This document shows, in pieces, positions 45,326-55,825 of a DNA stretch of 55,829 nucleotides. The notes under the pieces were generated by a model. It saw only the letters and a list, made by a program, of their open reading frames with translations. It made no database searches and was not told where the DNA came from. The position numbers and the translations under genes were made by a program. Numbering within the stretch: position 1 is the stretch's first letter; each line of letters opens with the position of its first letter. Origin of the DNA: an uncultured Flavobacteriales bacterium (GTDB lineage Bacteria > Bacteroidota > Bacteroidia > Flavobacteriales > Crocinitomicaceae); contig CAMLLB010000024.1 in NCBI GenBank assembly GCA_946480815.1, forward strand, positions 1 through 55,829, given 5' to 3'.

Positions 45326-47953
45326 CTATTTGATAATATTTATAAGCCCATTCCAGGTGTATTTCTTATCGGAGATCAGCTCTCGTGTCCGGATCAGCCA
45401 GGTATAAGCACCTTCCTTAACAGGTACTCCATTGTAAGTTCCATCCCAGGCTGCATTAATATCATGTGATTCCCAAATAACTTCACCCCATCGATTGAAG
45501 ATTTGAAGTTCGAAATCATATGCATCTACCCCTTCAATGTAAACTCTCCAGGTCTGGTTGAATTCATCCCCGTCAGGAGTGAATGTGTTCGGAGCATAAA
45601 TAATCACCTCCGGCAAGATGACCACTTCTTTCGTGATCGTATCTGTACAACCCAGGTAAGATTTCGCAACCAAAGTAACATAATACGTTCCGGTTTGCCC
45701 GTCCGGATACATCACCGTTTGGTCCTCGTTCGTGGACGAATTAGGTGTTGCTCCCGGGAAGCTCCATTCGTATGTATTTGCATATAAGGAGTATTCTGTG
45801 AACAATACCTGTGTATTGAACATGGTGATCGGATCCGGGCTCCATTTAAAGTCTGCGACCGGAGTTTGCATAACCGTCAGGTAATTTTCCCAGGTTGTCG
45901 AATCAATACAACCATCCGGAGAAGTTACGATCAATTGTACATTATAGGTTCCGTTCATTGTTGATGAAGTATTCAATGAATCCACATCAATAAATTCGTC
46001 TCCGTTACTAATTCTCCAAATCGTGTTTTGAGACATATTCGGATCTGTAGCATTCTCTAATATAAAGACTGCCGGTTCACATTTCGTTGCCTGATCTACT
46101 GTAATCTGTGGAACAGGTAAAGGATATGCGTTGATCACTCCTGATATCGTAATCGGTGTTGTTTCACAAACGTCATTGATCGTTACACTGTACGTCGTTG
46201 TAGTTAACGGTGAATCATTCAACTGGCTTTCAGTACCGGTATCAACCTGACCGGTTGACCAGGTAAACGTATATGGTGCACCGATACCTCCTGACGCGAT
46301 TACTTGAATTGAGTCTTCGTATCCCGGACATGTAAATGCGTCCGGAGACATTATTGCAGAAAGAACCGGGTTCATTGTAACATAAATCGAATCTCTGTTA
46401 GACCAGCAACCTAAATTACTTTCAGCCTGAACCGGATAATACGTGTTTACCATAGGGTTCACCTGGGTTGCAGCAACCAAAGCCGGACTGTGATCCCAGT
46501 GGTAAGAATAACTCGTACCGCCGGTAGCCGAAGCCCAAATCGACGCCGTACCATTCTGACATATAATCGTATCATTGGAAACCGACATCACAATTGCAGG
46601 CGGGTTCGTCAAGGTTGCAGATGCACATTTCTGACATCCCAGAGTGTTTTTCGCACATACGTTGTAAGTCCCGGCTGCAAAACCTCCTTGTGTATTGGAC
46701 GTTTGCCAGGTCACTCCATTGTCAAAACTGTATTCACTTGCACCGGCACTTGTAATCGTGATTGTCCCGTCACTTGAACCGTTACAAACCGGGTTTGTTG
46801 TAGTTGTCGCGATTTGCAATTGTGAAACGGTAACAACTACTGTATCTCTGATAATACCACAAATAGTGCTCGTTTCTCTCAAAACAAATTTATAAACTCC
46901 CGGTTGGTTCACCGTAACGTTCGGGTTCATTGAACTGAAGTTCGGTGAGAATGATGCTGTTGCAGGAGGTGTCATACCCGGAGGTACAATTGCCTGCCAG
47001 TTTGCTGTATTTGTGGAACTCCCTACAGTTCCTGACAAATGGATCACTTGTCCCAAACATACCGTTTGATCAGGTCCCGCATTTGGTGCAGGAGGATTCA
47101 CTACCGTAATTGTAAAGGTCGCTGTATCCTGTAATGCAGGAGTTGTTCCCATTGCCGGTTGTGATACTGCCACTGAATAAGTTGTTGTAACCGTTGGATT
47201 CACTGTCGTCGTTCCTGCTGAAGGATTTGCCACACCCGTTGTAACCAACCACTGGAACGTCGGGTTAGAATATCCTGGTGTAGCAATCGTAACCGATGCT
47301 GAGTTCCCCAAACAAATAGTTTGATCAGCAGCGGATACTCCACAAACAACCTGAGCAGAACCGAAGAAGCTCAAATTCACGTTTTGGTTGGTGAAGCTGT
47401 AGTTTGAAAGACATAGAATGAACGATTGTCCTGCAGTTACTGTTAATGGTGGTTGATAACTTGTACCGGATGCTCCCGGAGGGTAATTTGCCGGTGTAGA
47501 CATCCCGGTATTTCCATTACACATTCCATTCCAGTTACAAGCAACCGGAGGCAGGGTATTTCCATTAATCCCGGTACAACCATCCGTAGAACTTGTCGGA
47601 CTATCCTCCCACATGATCCAATCGAAACAACCCGTATTGGAAGGAGTTCCAGCCGGAGTCAAACCAATCAATGACCATTGCAGGGTTCCGGAGGTAACAA
47701 TGTTTATCGTAATAAATGTTGAAACAGTTTCTCCGGATAACAAACATCCGCTATTTCCATTTTGAGGGTTTGTGCTCGGATTGGAAATTGTCCCGGTTCC
47801 AAAATCAGGTGTATTATAAGATGGTTGTGTACCAACAATCGGAAATTGTGGTGTAGAACACCCAGGAACCGCTAAGTTACAGTTTACAGGTAATTGTTGA
47901 GCCCAAACTCCAAATGAACAAAACAATGCTAAAGAATATAATAGTGCTTTCAT
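45326..47953 (-). CDS. Large secreted protein with PKD-like repeats and gliding-motility-type CHU_C (T9SS type B) C-terminal domain
   Basis: 875 aa. The signal peptide MKALLYSLALFCSFGVWAQ is followed by a Gly/Thr/Asn/Pro-rich region. Several Ig/PKD-like modules come next (GPDQTVCLGQVIHLSGTVG, NDTIICQNGTASIWASATGG, ADFKWSPDPITMFNTQVLFT). The last ~90 residues are the type B sorting domain: YAPNTFTPDGDEFNQTW, FELQIFNRWGEVIWES, WDGTYNGVPVKEGAYTW. Such proteins are exported by T9SS and held at the surface, often as adhesins; the specific role is unknown. It starts 5 bases after the stop of a 120-aa secreted protein, so the two form an operon. Confidence 0.93.
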   Translation of the reverse strand: MKALLYSLALFCSFGVWAQQLPVNCNLAVPGCSTPQFPIVGTQPSYNTPDFGTGTISNPSTNPQNGNSGCLLSGETVSTFITINIVTSGTLQWSLIGLTPAGTPSNTGCFDWIMWEDSPTSSTDGCTGINGNTLPPVACNWNGMCNGNTGMSTPANYPPGASGTSYQPPLTVTAGQSFILCLSNYSFTNQNVNLSFFGSAQVVCGVSAADQTICLGNSASVTIATPGYSNPTFQWLVTTGVANPSAGTTTVNPTVTTTYSVAVSQPAMGTTPALQDTATFTITVVNPPAPNAGPDQTVCLGQVIHLSGTVGSSTNTANWQAIVPPGMTPPATASFSPNFSSMNPNVTVNQPGVYKFVLRETSTICGIIRDTVVVTVSQLQIATTTTNPVCNGSSDGTITITSAGASEYSFDNGVTWQTSNTQGGFAAGTYNVCAKNTLGCQKCASATLTNPPAIVMSVSNDTIICQNGTASIWASATGGTSYSYHWDHSPALVAATQVNPMVNTYYPVQAESNLGCWSNRDSIYVTMNPVLSAIMSPDAFTCPGYEDSIQVIASGGIGAPYTFTWSTGQVDTGTESQLNDSPLTTTTYSVTINDVCETTPITISGVINAYPLPVPQITVDQATKCEPAVFILENATDPNMSQNTIWRISNGDEFIDVDSLNTSSTMNGTYNVQLIVTSPDGCIDSTTWENYLTVMQTPVADFKWSPDPITMFNTQVLFTEYSLYANTYEWSFPGATPNSSTNEDQTVMYPDGQTGTYYVTLVAKSYLGCTDTITKEVVILPEVIIYAPNTFTPDGDEFNQTWRVYIEGVDAYDFELQIFNRWGEVIWESHDINAAWDGTYNGVPVKEGAYTWLIRTRELISDKKYTWNGLINIIK

Positions 47954-47958
47954 CGGAA

Positions 47959-48321
47959 TTAGTTTTCAGGACAATTAGTAAATGGATATGGATTAATCGG
48001 ATCTACTCCTTGTAAACCAATTTGAAGACAACTGTAAGATGAAGAATAAGTTCCCATCCAAGCTGTAAATTCAGTTGCAGTGAATGAAGTAATATCTTTT
48101 GTGATTAAGAATAATCGATGTGTTGGAATATCAACTCGAACTACATTTACGTAAGGTATGGTACGCAATTGATTTTCCAATGTTATTAAATCATTTTGAT
48201 TACTTACATTCACCATGCATTGTGCAAAAAAAGCAGGCGCATTAGTCTGAGGAACAGAACTTTGGGCACTGACCCAACATGTTCCCATTGCAAAAACTAA
48301 ACCTAGTATTAAATTCTTCAT
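47959..48321 (-). CDS. Small secreted protein, 120 aa, upstream partner of the CHU_C protein
   Basis: MKNLILGLVFAMGTCWVSAQ is a signal peptide. The mature ~100 residues form what looks like one small alpha+beta domain (ISNQNDLITLENQLRTIPYV is the kind of helix-strand seen in HMA- or SPOR-sized folds: VNVVRVDIPTHRLFLITKDI, TATEFTAWMG). It ends with CLQIGLQGVDPINPYPFTNC, with two cysteines that could pair. I recognise no family. It is 5 bases from the T9SS cargo gene, suggesting a joint function at the cell surface. The 281-base gap upstream (48322-48602) holds the eno terminator and otherwise nothing I can support. Confidence 0.8.
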   Translation of the reverse strand: MKNLILGLVFAMGTCWVSAQSSVPQTNAPAFFAQCMVNVSNQNDLITLENQLRTIPYVNVVRVDIPTHRLFLITKDITSFTATEFTAWMGTYSSSYSCLQIGLQGVDPINPYPFTNCPEN

Positions 48322-48551
48322 AATTAGTGCTTTGATTTCTAAACGATTTAAACATTATTTGGTTGCTTTCAGTTCATAAAAACTTACCGCTTTTAAACAT
48401 TTTGTTAAAAATTAGTTCATTCTGATTAAATCGAGCCGATTTTTCACTTTATGAACAGATTTTTCAGATTCGTTTGAATTTCAGGTCATAAGGTACGAAT
48501 CTTTGGGAATTACTTGCAAAATGAGTTTTCAAAAAACACGATGGTGAACAA

Positions 48552-48585
48552 AAAAAGGGAGCCCGTTATTGCGGACTCCCTTTTT
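48552..48585 (-). terminator. Terminator after enolase
   Basis: AAAAAGGGAG pairs with CTCCCTTTTT, extended inward by CCG/CGG around a short loop, ending in T residues on the minus strand, 17 bases after the eno stop. It ends the carA-eno unit. Confidence 0.88.
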
Positions 48586-48602
48586 CTAATGTTTCTTTTA
48601 TC

Positions 48603-49913
<1,311 letters not shown>

Positions 49914-49927
49914 TTATTTGGTCCGCA

Positions 49928-51052
49928 CTAACGTTTGTCCCCTTCGAAGCGTTGCTTCTCTTGTTTCATATTTTCAATAAACTGATCGAATAAATAGCGG
50001 GAATCGTGTGGTCCGGCAGATGCTTCCGGGTGGTATTGCACTGAAAAGACCGGTTTGTCAGTCAGCATGATCCCTGCAATTGTTTTATCGTTCAGGTGTT
50101 CGTGAGTAACTTTAATTCGTGGATTGGATGCAACACTGTCTTTTGCAATCACGAATCCGTGGTTTTGCGAAGTGATTTCTCCTTTTCCTGTAACCAGATT
50201 CATCACCGGATGATTAATCCCTCTGTGACCGTTAAACATTTTCTCTGTTTTCAATCCCTGGCTCAATCCAAGGATCTGGTGTCCCAAACAAATTCCGAAC
50301 ACAGGAGTTCCTACTTCTACCAATTCTTTTACCAAAGCAATTTCATTCGGCATAGCTGACGGATCTCCGGGACCGTTAGATAACATGTATCCATCCGGTT
50401 TAAAGGCTTTCAATTCTTCCAGGGAAGCATTCATGGGGAATACTTTCACCAGGCAACCTCTATCGGCTAAACAACGTACAATATTCTTTTTCACTCCAAA
50501 ATCAAGCAGAGCCACTCGCAATGAGCTGTTCGGATCTCCCATTTCGTAAGCAGTTTTCGTTGTCACCTTGGAAGACAATTCCAATCCATCCATGGACGGA
50601 ACTTCTTTCACTTGTTTCTGCAATGCTTTCTCATCCAAAATCTCCGATGAAATAATGGCGTTCATGGCACCTTTATGTCTGATATGACGTACCAAAGAGC
50701 GGGTATCGATATCTGTGATACCTACTTTGTTATTATCCACTAAATAATCATTCAGATTTGATACGGCAGAAGATCTTGAAAAGTTCTCAGCAAATTTTTT
50801 GGTAACTAATCCGGCAATTTTTACTGTTTCGGATTCAACCTCAACCGGATTTACTCCGTAATTACCAATATGAGAAGTCGTCATGACTAGTATTTGCCCA
50901 TAATAGGAAGGATCAGTAAAAACTTCTTGATAACCGGTCATTCCCGTGTTAAAGGCAATTTCACCGGTTGTTGTACCTATCTTTCCGGTTGCTTTGCCAT
51001 AAAAAACTGTTCCATCCTCCAGGACCAGGAGCGCAGGCTTGCGTTCTTCCAT
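49928..51052 (-). CDS. carA: Carbamoyl-phosphate synthase small subunit
   Basis: The glutaminase subunit that feeds ammonia to CarB for carbamoyl phosphate, used in pyrimidine and arginine synthesis. It is 374 aa. The N-terminal CPSase small-chain domain has FNTGMTGYQEVFTDPSYYGQ and TTSHIGNYGVNPVEVES. The class I glutaminase has NGPGDPSAMP, the nucleophile Cys in FGICLGHQILGLSQG, and the catalytic His-Glu in FSVQYHPEASAGPHDS. carB is not in this window. The order rplQ ... carA-eno is, from memory, usual for flavobacteria, but here a T9SS gene lies between rplQ and carA. Confidence 0.98.
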   Translation of the reverse strand: MEERKPALLVLEDGTVFYGKATGKIGTTTGEIAFNTGMTGYQEVFTDPSYYGQILVMTTSHIGNYGVNPVEVESETVKIAGLVTKKFAENFSRSSAVSNLNDYLVDNNKVGITDIDTRSLVRHIRHKGAMNAIISSEILDEKALQKQVKEVPSMDGLELSSKVTTKTAYEMGDPNSSLRVALLDFGVKKNIVRCLADRGCLVKVFPMNASLEELKAFKPDGYMLSNGPGDPSAMPNEIALVKELVEVGTPVFGICLGHQILGLSQGLKTEKMFNGHRGINHPVMNLVTGKGEITSQNHGFVIAKDSVASNPRIKVTHEHLNDKTIAGIMLTDKPVFSVQYHPEASAGPHDSRYLFDQFIENMKQEKQRFEGDKR

Positions 51053-51069
51053 ATACTAAAATGTTTTTG

Positions 51070-51077
51070 CAAAATTA
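51070..51077 (-). promoter_or_regulatory. -7 promoter box TAATTTTG for carA-eno
   Basis: Exact TAnnTTTG match on the minus strand, 17 bases before the carA ATG, giving a short leader of about 12 bases. Confidence 0.5.
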
Positions 51078-51118
51078 GGATTTCTATTCCAACTTCAAAA
51101 GTTATAGTTCATAAAAAA

Positions 51119-51150
51119 GAGTAAAGCCGGTTTAATAACCGGCTTTACTC
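51119..51150 (-). terminator. Terminator after the T9SS type A protein gene
   Basis: A 14-bp perfect stem, GAGTAAAGCCGGTT with AACCGGCTTTACTC, 4-base loop, then TTTTTT on the minus strand. It starts 23 bases after the stop and separates this gene from carA. Confidence 0.93.
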
Positions 51151-51173
51151 AGAATTATCCTATTTTATATCTG

Positions 51174-52841
51174 TTATTTGCTAATTACGACACGCGTGAT
51201 TTGATTCCCCGCCTCTCCGGAATAATGAATAAAATAAATTCCGCTCTCGCATTCTGAAAGATCGATCGACATTTCCGAACCATTATCTATCAGCTTCGAA
51301 TGCACCAATTTACCTTCTGAAGTAGTAATCGTAAATGAACCGTAGTTTTTCGCTTTAACGGTTAATTGTCCGCTCGACGGGTTCGGGAAAACAGCTATCA
51401 GGTCCAGGGAATTCTCCTGTAAGCTCAAGTAATCCACTTCGAAAACCGCTGATTCTGAAGAGCAGCCAAACGCATTGGTTACAACTACCGTATAATTACC
51501 GTTTTGTAAAACAGTTAACGAATCATTCGCCTCTCCTGATAGTTCCTGTCCATCCAAATACCATTGAAGAACTCCTCCCGCCGGGGAAGCGATCAAAATT
51601 GTTCCGGATGCAGTAATAACCGGTGCAGGTGGAAGCGGGTTAACAACCAGGTCTACCACATTACTTGTATCAGCACCACAAACATTTGAGGTAACTACGG
51701 CATAACTTCCTGCTATACCTGTAGAATACGTTATGTTCACCGAATCTACTTCATCCGTCCCGTTCAGAAGCCATTGATAATCCACTCCTGTAGCAGGAAG
51801 AGCTGAAATTTCAACCGTTTCGCCATCACAAATTGTAATCGTACCGGATGGATTTGTTTGGGCCACCGGAGTTTCCGTCACTTGAATATCTGTTGTATAT
51901 GTATCCGAACAATTTGTATAATAACCAAGCATATCAGCAGTTAACGACACCGCTTGCGTACCTGCCGTAGTGAAGGTATAAGTAGCATCTTCACTAACTT
52001 GTACCGTACCCGCATTCCAGGTAAATGTAGAATCAGGTGCATTATTCCAGTACGTATCGAAAGCGTTCATATTCAGCATACGGTTACCCAGATTGGAAGA
52101 AGATGTATTATTGAATTCGGACACTTCATTTGTACAACTTGGCCCCGCAGCAGTAAAGTCCGCAGTAATATCATAGCTCACTATCGGGAAAATCATATAT
52201 TCCAAATCCTGGCCGAAAAAACTCAGGGTCGCATTCCATGAACCTGATCCAAACCTACGCCATGCCAGACTTTCGCCATAATTGGGGCTACTCCAGCTGT
52301 TGCCGGCATTATTTGAGATTACGGCAAGTGTATCGTTCGGTACTGATTTCACTGCAACCGCAAAATTTTGATTGTAGCTGTATGGAGTTGTAAAAATTGC
52401 TTCGTAAAAATCAGTGGTATTGGTAACGATTACATCTGCAGAATCCAATTTTACAAGGGGCATGTTATTGGCATCGACTGAGTACAAAAATGCTCGGACC
52501 TGCAGGGTTTGAGGTGCTGTAGAAGTGCTGTATGCTCCTCCCCAGAATTGGATACCGTGGATACGGATTGAATCATCTATGTGATACGCCTGGGCAGCTG
52601 TCCGGACACTTCCCACCATTGCATCCACAAAGAAAGAATCAGCTGCTGCTGTAAAGCTCATTTCTTTCAAATAGGGGTATACAATGGTGTCAACACCACA
52701 AGAAGTGGATTTGACTGTTGAACGAATAAGTGAAAGACGTTGGGTGGAATTAAGGAATGTCTTTTGGCCTGTTTCCTGGCTTAATGCCTTATTTGCAAAA
52801 ACGGAACTTACCAAAATTGCGATTAAATAAATTTGTTTCAT
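51174..52841 (-). CDS. Secreted protein with Ig-like modules and T9SS type A sorting domain
   Basis: 555 aa. Signal peptide MKQIYLIAILVSSVFANKALSQ. Residues ~50-215 form a beta-sandwich-like region (SFFVDAMVGSVRTAAQAYHI, IHGIQFWGGAYS, AVAVKSVPNDTLAVIS). PKD/Ig-like modules then follow to ~470 (WLLNGTDEVDSVNITYSTGI, VLQWYLDGQELSGEAND). The C-terminal ~75 residues are the type A sorting domain (LIAVFPNPSSGQLTVKAKNY, GIYFIHYSGE, RVVISK). No catalytic motif recognised. It has its own terminator and stands between rplQ and carA, where I would expect no gene in relatives. Confidence 0.9.
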   Translation of the reverse strand: MKQIYLIAILVSSVFANKALSQETGQKTFLNSTQRLSLIRSTVKSTSCGVDTIVYPYLKEMSFTAAADSFFVDAMVGSVRTAAQAYHIDDSIRIHGIQFWGGAYSTSTAPQTLQVRAFLYSVDANNMPLVKLDSADVIVTNTTDFYEAIFTTPYSYNQNFAVAVKSVPNDTLAVISNNAGNSWSSPNYGESLAWRRFGSGSWNATLSFFGQDLEYMIFPIVSYDITADFTAAGPSCTNEVSEFNNTSSSNLGNRMLNMNAFDTYWNNAPDSTFTWNAGTVQVSEDATYTFTTAGTQAVSLTADMLGYYTNCSDTYTTDIQVTETPVAQTNPSGTITICDGETVEISALPATGVDYQWLLNGTDEVDSVNITYSTGIAGSYAVVTSNVCGADTSNVVDLVVNPLPPAPVITASGTILIASPAGGVLQWYLDGQELSGEANDSLTVLQNGNYTVVVTNAFGCSSESAVFEVDYLSLQENSLDLIAVFPNPSSGQLTVKAKNYGSFTITTSEGKLVHSKLIDNGSEMSIDLSECESGIYFIHYSGEAGNQITRVVISK

Positions 52842-52879
52842 AGAGTTTGTAATATTTGGATTATAAAATATAACGCAAA

Positions 52880-52909
52880 AAAAATGGACAGCAATTACTG
52901 TCCATTTTT
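52880..52909 (-). terminator. Terminator of the ribosomal alpha operon
   Basis: AAAAATGGACAG and CTGTCCATTTTT form a 12-bp stem with a 6-base loop and an A/T run on each side, 15 bases after the rplQ stop. Confidence 0.9.
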
Positions 52910-52924
52910 ATTAAATCAAAGATT

Positions 52925-53500
52925 TTACTCTTCTTCTTTCTTTTCTTCAGTTGCATCTGCTTCAGGAGCTTCTGGTGTTGCTTCTTCTGCTTCCGCTTTT
53001 ACTTCTTCAGCTGGAGTTTCTTCAACTACTACTGCTTCTTCAACTGTTTCTGCTGTTGGAGCTGTGTCCGCTTTCTTAGCAGTTGATCCACCACGACGAG
53101 AACGACGTGTTGTTGTTTTCTTCTCTCCTGAAGTGTAAACTTCGTTGAAATCAACCAACTCGATCAAACACATTTCCGCGTTATCCCCTAAACGGTAACC
53201 TGTGCGGATAATACGAGTGTATCCTCCCGGACGGTCAGCAATTTTCGGAGCAACTGTACGGAACAATTCAGTCACCGCTTCTTTGCTTTTCAAGTAAGAG
53301 AAAGCTGTACGACGGTTGTGAGTTGAATCGTCTTTTGATTTTGTTAAAATAGGTTCTACGTATACACGCAAGGCTTTTGCTTTCGCGATTGTTGTAGAGA
53401 TTCTTTTGTGCTCGATCAAAGAACAAGCCATGTTAGACAACATTGCGTGTCTGTGAGCTGTCTTTCTACCAAGATGGTTGTGTTTTTTTCCGTGTCTCAT
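52925..53500 (-). CDS. rplQ: 50S ribosomal protein L17 with acidic C-terminal extension
   Basis: Large-subunit protein near the peptide exit tunnel. Residues 1-120 are canonical L17: [53 protein letters not shown], and the [20 protein letters not shown] block. Residues ~122-191 are an extra tail, first basic ([12 protein letters not shown]), then rich in Ala, Glu, Pro and Val, ending EEKKEEE. E. coli L17 has 127 aa. Such tails occur on L17 in Bacteroidota, to my memory; function unknown. Last gene of the alpha operon, with a terminator right after it. Confidence 0.97.
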   Translation of the reverse strand: MRHGKKHNHLGRKTAHRHAMLSNMACSLIEHKRISTTIAKAKALRVYVEPILTKSKDDSTHNRRTAFSYLKSKEAVTELFRTVAPKIADRPGGYTRIIRTGYRLGDNAEMCLIELVDFNEVYTSGEKKTTTRRSRRGGSTAKKADTAPTAETVEEAVVVEETPAEEVKAEAEEATPEAPEADATEEKKEEE

Positions 53501-53621
53501 AACTTTAAATTTCGTAAGTAACGGTTAGCCGGGCTTGTTATCGCGTCGTCCCAGCCACCTATTACGACATTATTAATTTTAATTTACTCCTTTGCCGAAG
53601 CTCCGGAGCACAAATGCGATA

Positions 53622-54614
53622 CTAGTCTTTATCTAATTTGTATTTAGCAACGTTCATTCCGAAGTTCAATCCTTTAGAATCAACCAGGTCTTCCAACTCG
53701 GTCAAGGATTTCTTACCGAAATTACGGAACTTCAATAAGTCGTTCTTGTTGTAAGAAACAAGATCTCCCAATGTTTCAACGTCTGCTGCCTTCAAACAAT
53801 TTAGTGCACGAACTGAAAGGTCCATATCTACTAATTTTGTTTTCAACAATTGACGCATATGCAATGATGTCTCATCAAACTCTTCTGTTTCAGACTTCAC
53901 TTCACTATCTAAAGTGATGCGCTCGTCAGAGAACAACATGAAGTGGTGGATCAAGATCTTTGCAGCTTCTTTCAAAGCATCTTTCGGATGAATTGAACCA
54001 TCTGTAGTCAATTCCAAAACCAATTTCTCGTAATCCGTTTTTTGCTCTACACGGTAGTTTTCGATCGTGTATTTCACGTTCACAACCGGAGTAAAGATGG
54101 AGTCGATAAAGATCGTTCCAAACGGTGCATTACCAGTTTTGTTTTCCTCAGCAGGAAGGTAACCACGTCCTTTAATGATTGTCAATTCCATCTCTAATTT
54201 AACAGAGCTTTCCATGTTACAAATCACTAGATCCGGGTTTAATACCTGGAATCCGGATGTAAATTTACCTAAATCACCTGCAGTCAATTTATCTTGTCCG
54301 GAAATAGAAACAACAACTGTTTCATTATCCGTTCCTTCGATTTGTTGTTTGAAGCGAACTTGTTTCAAGTTCAATACGATTTCAGTAACGTCTTCAACTA
54401 CACCTTTCAATGTTGCGAACTCGTGGTCTACACCCTCGATACGAACAGATGAAATTGCGTAACCTTCCAATGAAGAAAGTAAGATACGACGTAATGCGTT
54501 TCCTACTGTGATCCCATATCCAGGCTCAAGCGGGCGGAACTCAAATTGTCCTTTACGCTCGTCCGATTGGATCATAATTACCTTGTCAGGTTTTTGAAAA
54601 TCTAAAATTGCCAT
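53622..54614 (-). CDS. rpoA: DNA-directed RNA polymerase subunit alpha
   Basis: 330 aa. The N-terminal assembly domain has [20 protein letters not shown] and [20 protein letters not shown]. The DNA-binding C-terminal domain (~250-320) has [20 protein letters not shown] and [20 protein letters not shown]. It assembles the polymerase and contacts UP elements and activators. It lies between rpsD (128-base gap with a hairpin) and rplQ (121-base gap, featureless apart from a short GC palindrome at 53600-53609). Confidence 0.99.
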   Translation of the reverse strand: MAILDFQKPDKVIMIQSDERKGQFEFRPLEPGYGITVGNALRRILLSSLEGYAISSVRIEGVDHEFATLKGVVEDVTEIVLNLKQVRFKQQIEGTDNETVVVSISGQDKLTAGDLGKFTSGFQVLNPDLVICNMESSVKLEMELTIIKGRGYLPAEENKTGNAPFGTIFIDSIFTPVVNVKYTIENYRVEQKTDYEKLVLELTTDGSIHPKDALKEAAKILIHHFMLFSDERITLDSEVKSETEEFDETSLHMRQLLKTKLVDMDLSVRALNCLKAADVETLGDLVSYNKNDLLKFRNFGKKSLTELEDLVDSKGLNFGMNVAKYKLDKD

Positions 54615-54719
54615 TTGTTTTTCTTCTTTTTAATTGTTTTGCAGTTGCGCGGTCTGACGGATTGAAGAAACCTCCATCAAACCCTTTGGCTGCAATTCAA
54701 TGATTAAATAACTGAATAA

Positions 54720-54737
54720 GGAGCCTAAAAAGGCTCC
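54720..54737 (-). promoter_or_regulatory. Small intercistronic hairpin between rpsD and rpoA
   Basis: GGAGCC and GGCTCC enclose a 6-base A-rich loop five bases after the rpsD stop. With a weak T run it could be a partial terminator, processing site or stabiliser inside the operon. Confidence 0.5.
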
Positions 54738-54742
54738 AATTA

Positions 54743-55354
54743 TTACTTAGAATATAATTCGACGATCAATTGTTCCTTGATGTTCTCAGGAATCATATCA
54801 CGGGAAGGAATACTCAAAAACTTTCCGGATTTTGAAGAATTATCCCAATCCAACCAATCGTAACGCTTGTTTGTTGAGGCTGTCAATGAAGAAGCGATTG
54901 CTTCCAAAGACTTTGATTTTTCACGAACGCTTACAACATCACCTACACGCAGTGTATAAGAAGGAATGTTTACCACTTCTCCGTTTACAACGATGTGTTT
55001 GTGAGTAACCAACTGACGGGCAGCACGACGAGAAGGAGCAATTCCTAAACGGTATACTGTGTTGTCCAAACGTGCTTCACACAATTGCAACAATACTTCA
55101 CCAGTAATCCCTTTCATGCGGGATGCTTTCTTGAACAAATTCGAGAATTGACGCTCAAGGATACCGTAAGTATACTTTGCTTTTTGTTTTTCACCAAGCT
55201 GGATAGCGTACTCTGACTGCTTTCCACCTCTACGTTTGTTTGGTCCGTGTTGTCCCGGTCCATACTGTCTTTTGTCCAGAGATTTATCCGGACCGAAAAT
55301 TGGGTCGCGGAAACGACGGGCAATTTTCGATTTTGGGCCTGTATATCTTGCCAT
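54743..55354 (-). CDS. rpsD: 30S ribosomal protein S4
   Basis: Primary 16S rRNA-binding protein of the small subunit. It is 203 aa. It starts [20 protein letters not shown] with [20 protein letters not shown] typical of S4. The S4 RNA-binding domain is seen at ~95-155 ([35 protein letters not shown]). In many bacteria S4 represses this operon. The 84-base gap upstream has a weak spaced complementarity (AAAGGGG at 55369 and CCCCTTT at 55413), but I cannot show it is an S4 site. Confidence 0.99.
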   Translation of the reverse strand: MARYTGPKSKIARRFRDPIFGPDKSLDKRQYGPGQHGPNKRRGGKQSEYAIQLGEKQKAKYTYGILERQFSNLFKKASRMKGITGEVLLQLCEARLDNTVYRLGIAPSRRAARQLVTHKHIVVNGEVVNIPSYTLRVGDVVSVREKSKSLEAIASSLTASTNKRYDWLDWDNSSKSGKFLSIPSRDMIPENIKEQLIVELYSK

Positions 55355-55438
55355 ACTATAAAATGTAAAAAGGGGGATTATGAATTAAGGCTTTTCCTTC
55401 GATAATCAATTTCCCCTTTAGATTAAAAATACTATAAA

Positions 55439-55825
55439 TTAAACGCGACGTCTTTTTGGAGGACGACAACCGTTGTGCGGAAGCGGAGTTACATCGATGA
55501 TCTCGATCACTTCGATACCATGATTGTGAATTGCACGGATAGCTGATTCACGACCAGCTCCAGGTCCTTTCACAAATACACGCACTCTACGTAGTCCGAA
55601 GTCATGTGCTTCTTTAGATGCATCCTCAGCAGCAACCTGTGCAGCATACGGAGTGTTCTTTTTAGAACCCTTGAAGCCCATTTTTCCAGCGGATGACCAG
55701 GAAATAACCTGACCAGCGTTGTTCGTCAAAGAAATAATCACATTGTTGAAGGTAGCTTGGATATGCGCTTCACCCGCTGCGTCTACTTTGACGTTTTTCT
55801 TCTTCTTTTGATTTGCTTTTGCCAT
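55439..55825 (-). CDS. rpsK: 30S ribosomal protein S11
   Basis: 128 aa, complete; the start ATG ends at 55825, four bases from the right edge. Motifs are [40 protein letters not shown] and [20 protein letters not shown], then the C-terminus [18 protein letters not shown] ([15 protein letters not shown]). It sits in the platform of the 30S subunit. First visible gene of the alpha operon; rpsM would be expected just outside the window. Confidence 0.99.
   Translation of the reverse strand: MAKANQKKKKNVKVDAAGEAHIQATFNNVIISLTNNAGQVISWSSAGKMGFKGSKKNTPYAAQVAAEDASKEAHDFGLRRVRVFVKGPGAGRESAIRAIHNHGIEVIEIIDVTPLPHNGCRPPKRRRV

Noticed and set aside
52833..53138. Plus-strand open frame rich in Ser/Ala opposite the rplQ tail
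   Set aside because: It is the antisense of the Ala/Glu-rich L17 extension; the low-complexity codons keep the opposite frame open. No signal of its own.
53600..53609. GCTCCGGAGC palindrome between rpoA and rplQ
   Set aside because: A single 10-base palindrome in a 121-base gap has little weight and no matching second site.
55369..55419. Possible S4 autoregulatory structure upstream of rpsD
   Set aside because: Only seven base pairs with a wide loop; no pseudoknot could be argued from the sequence alone.
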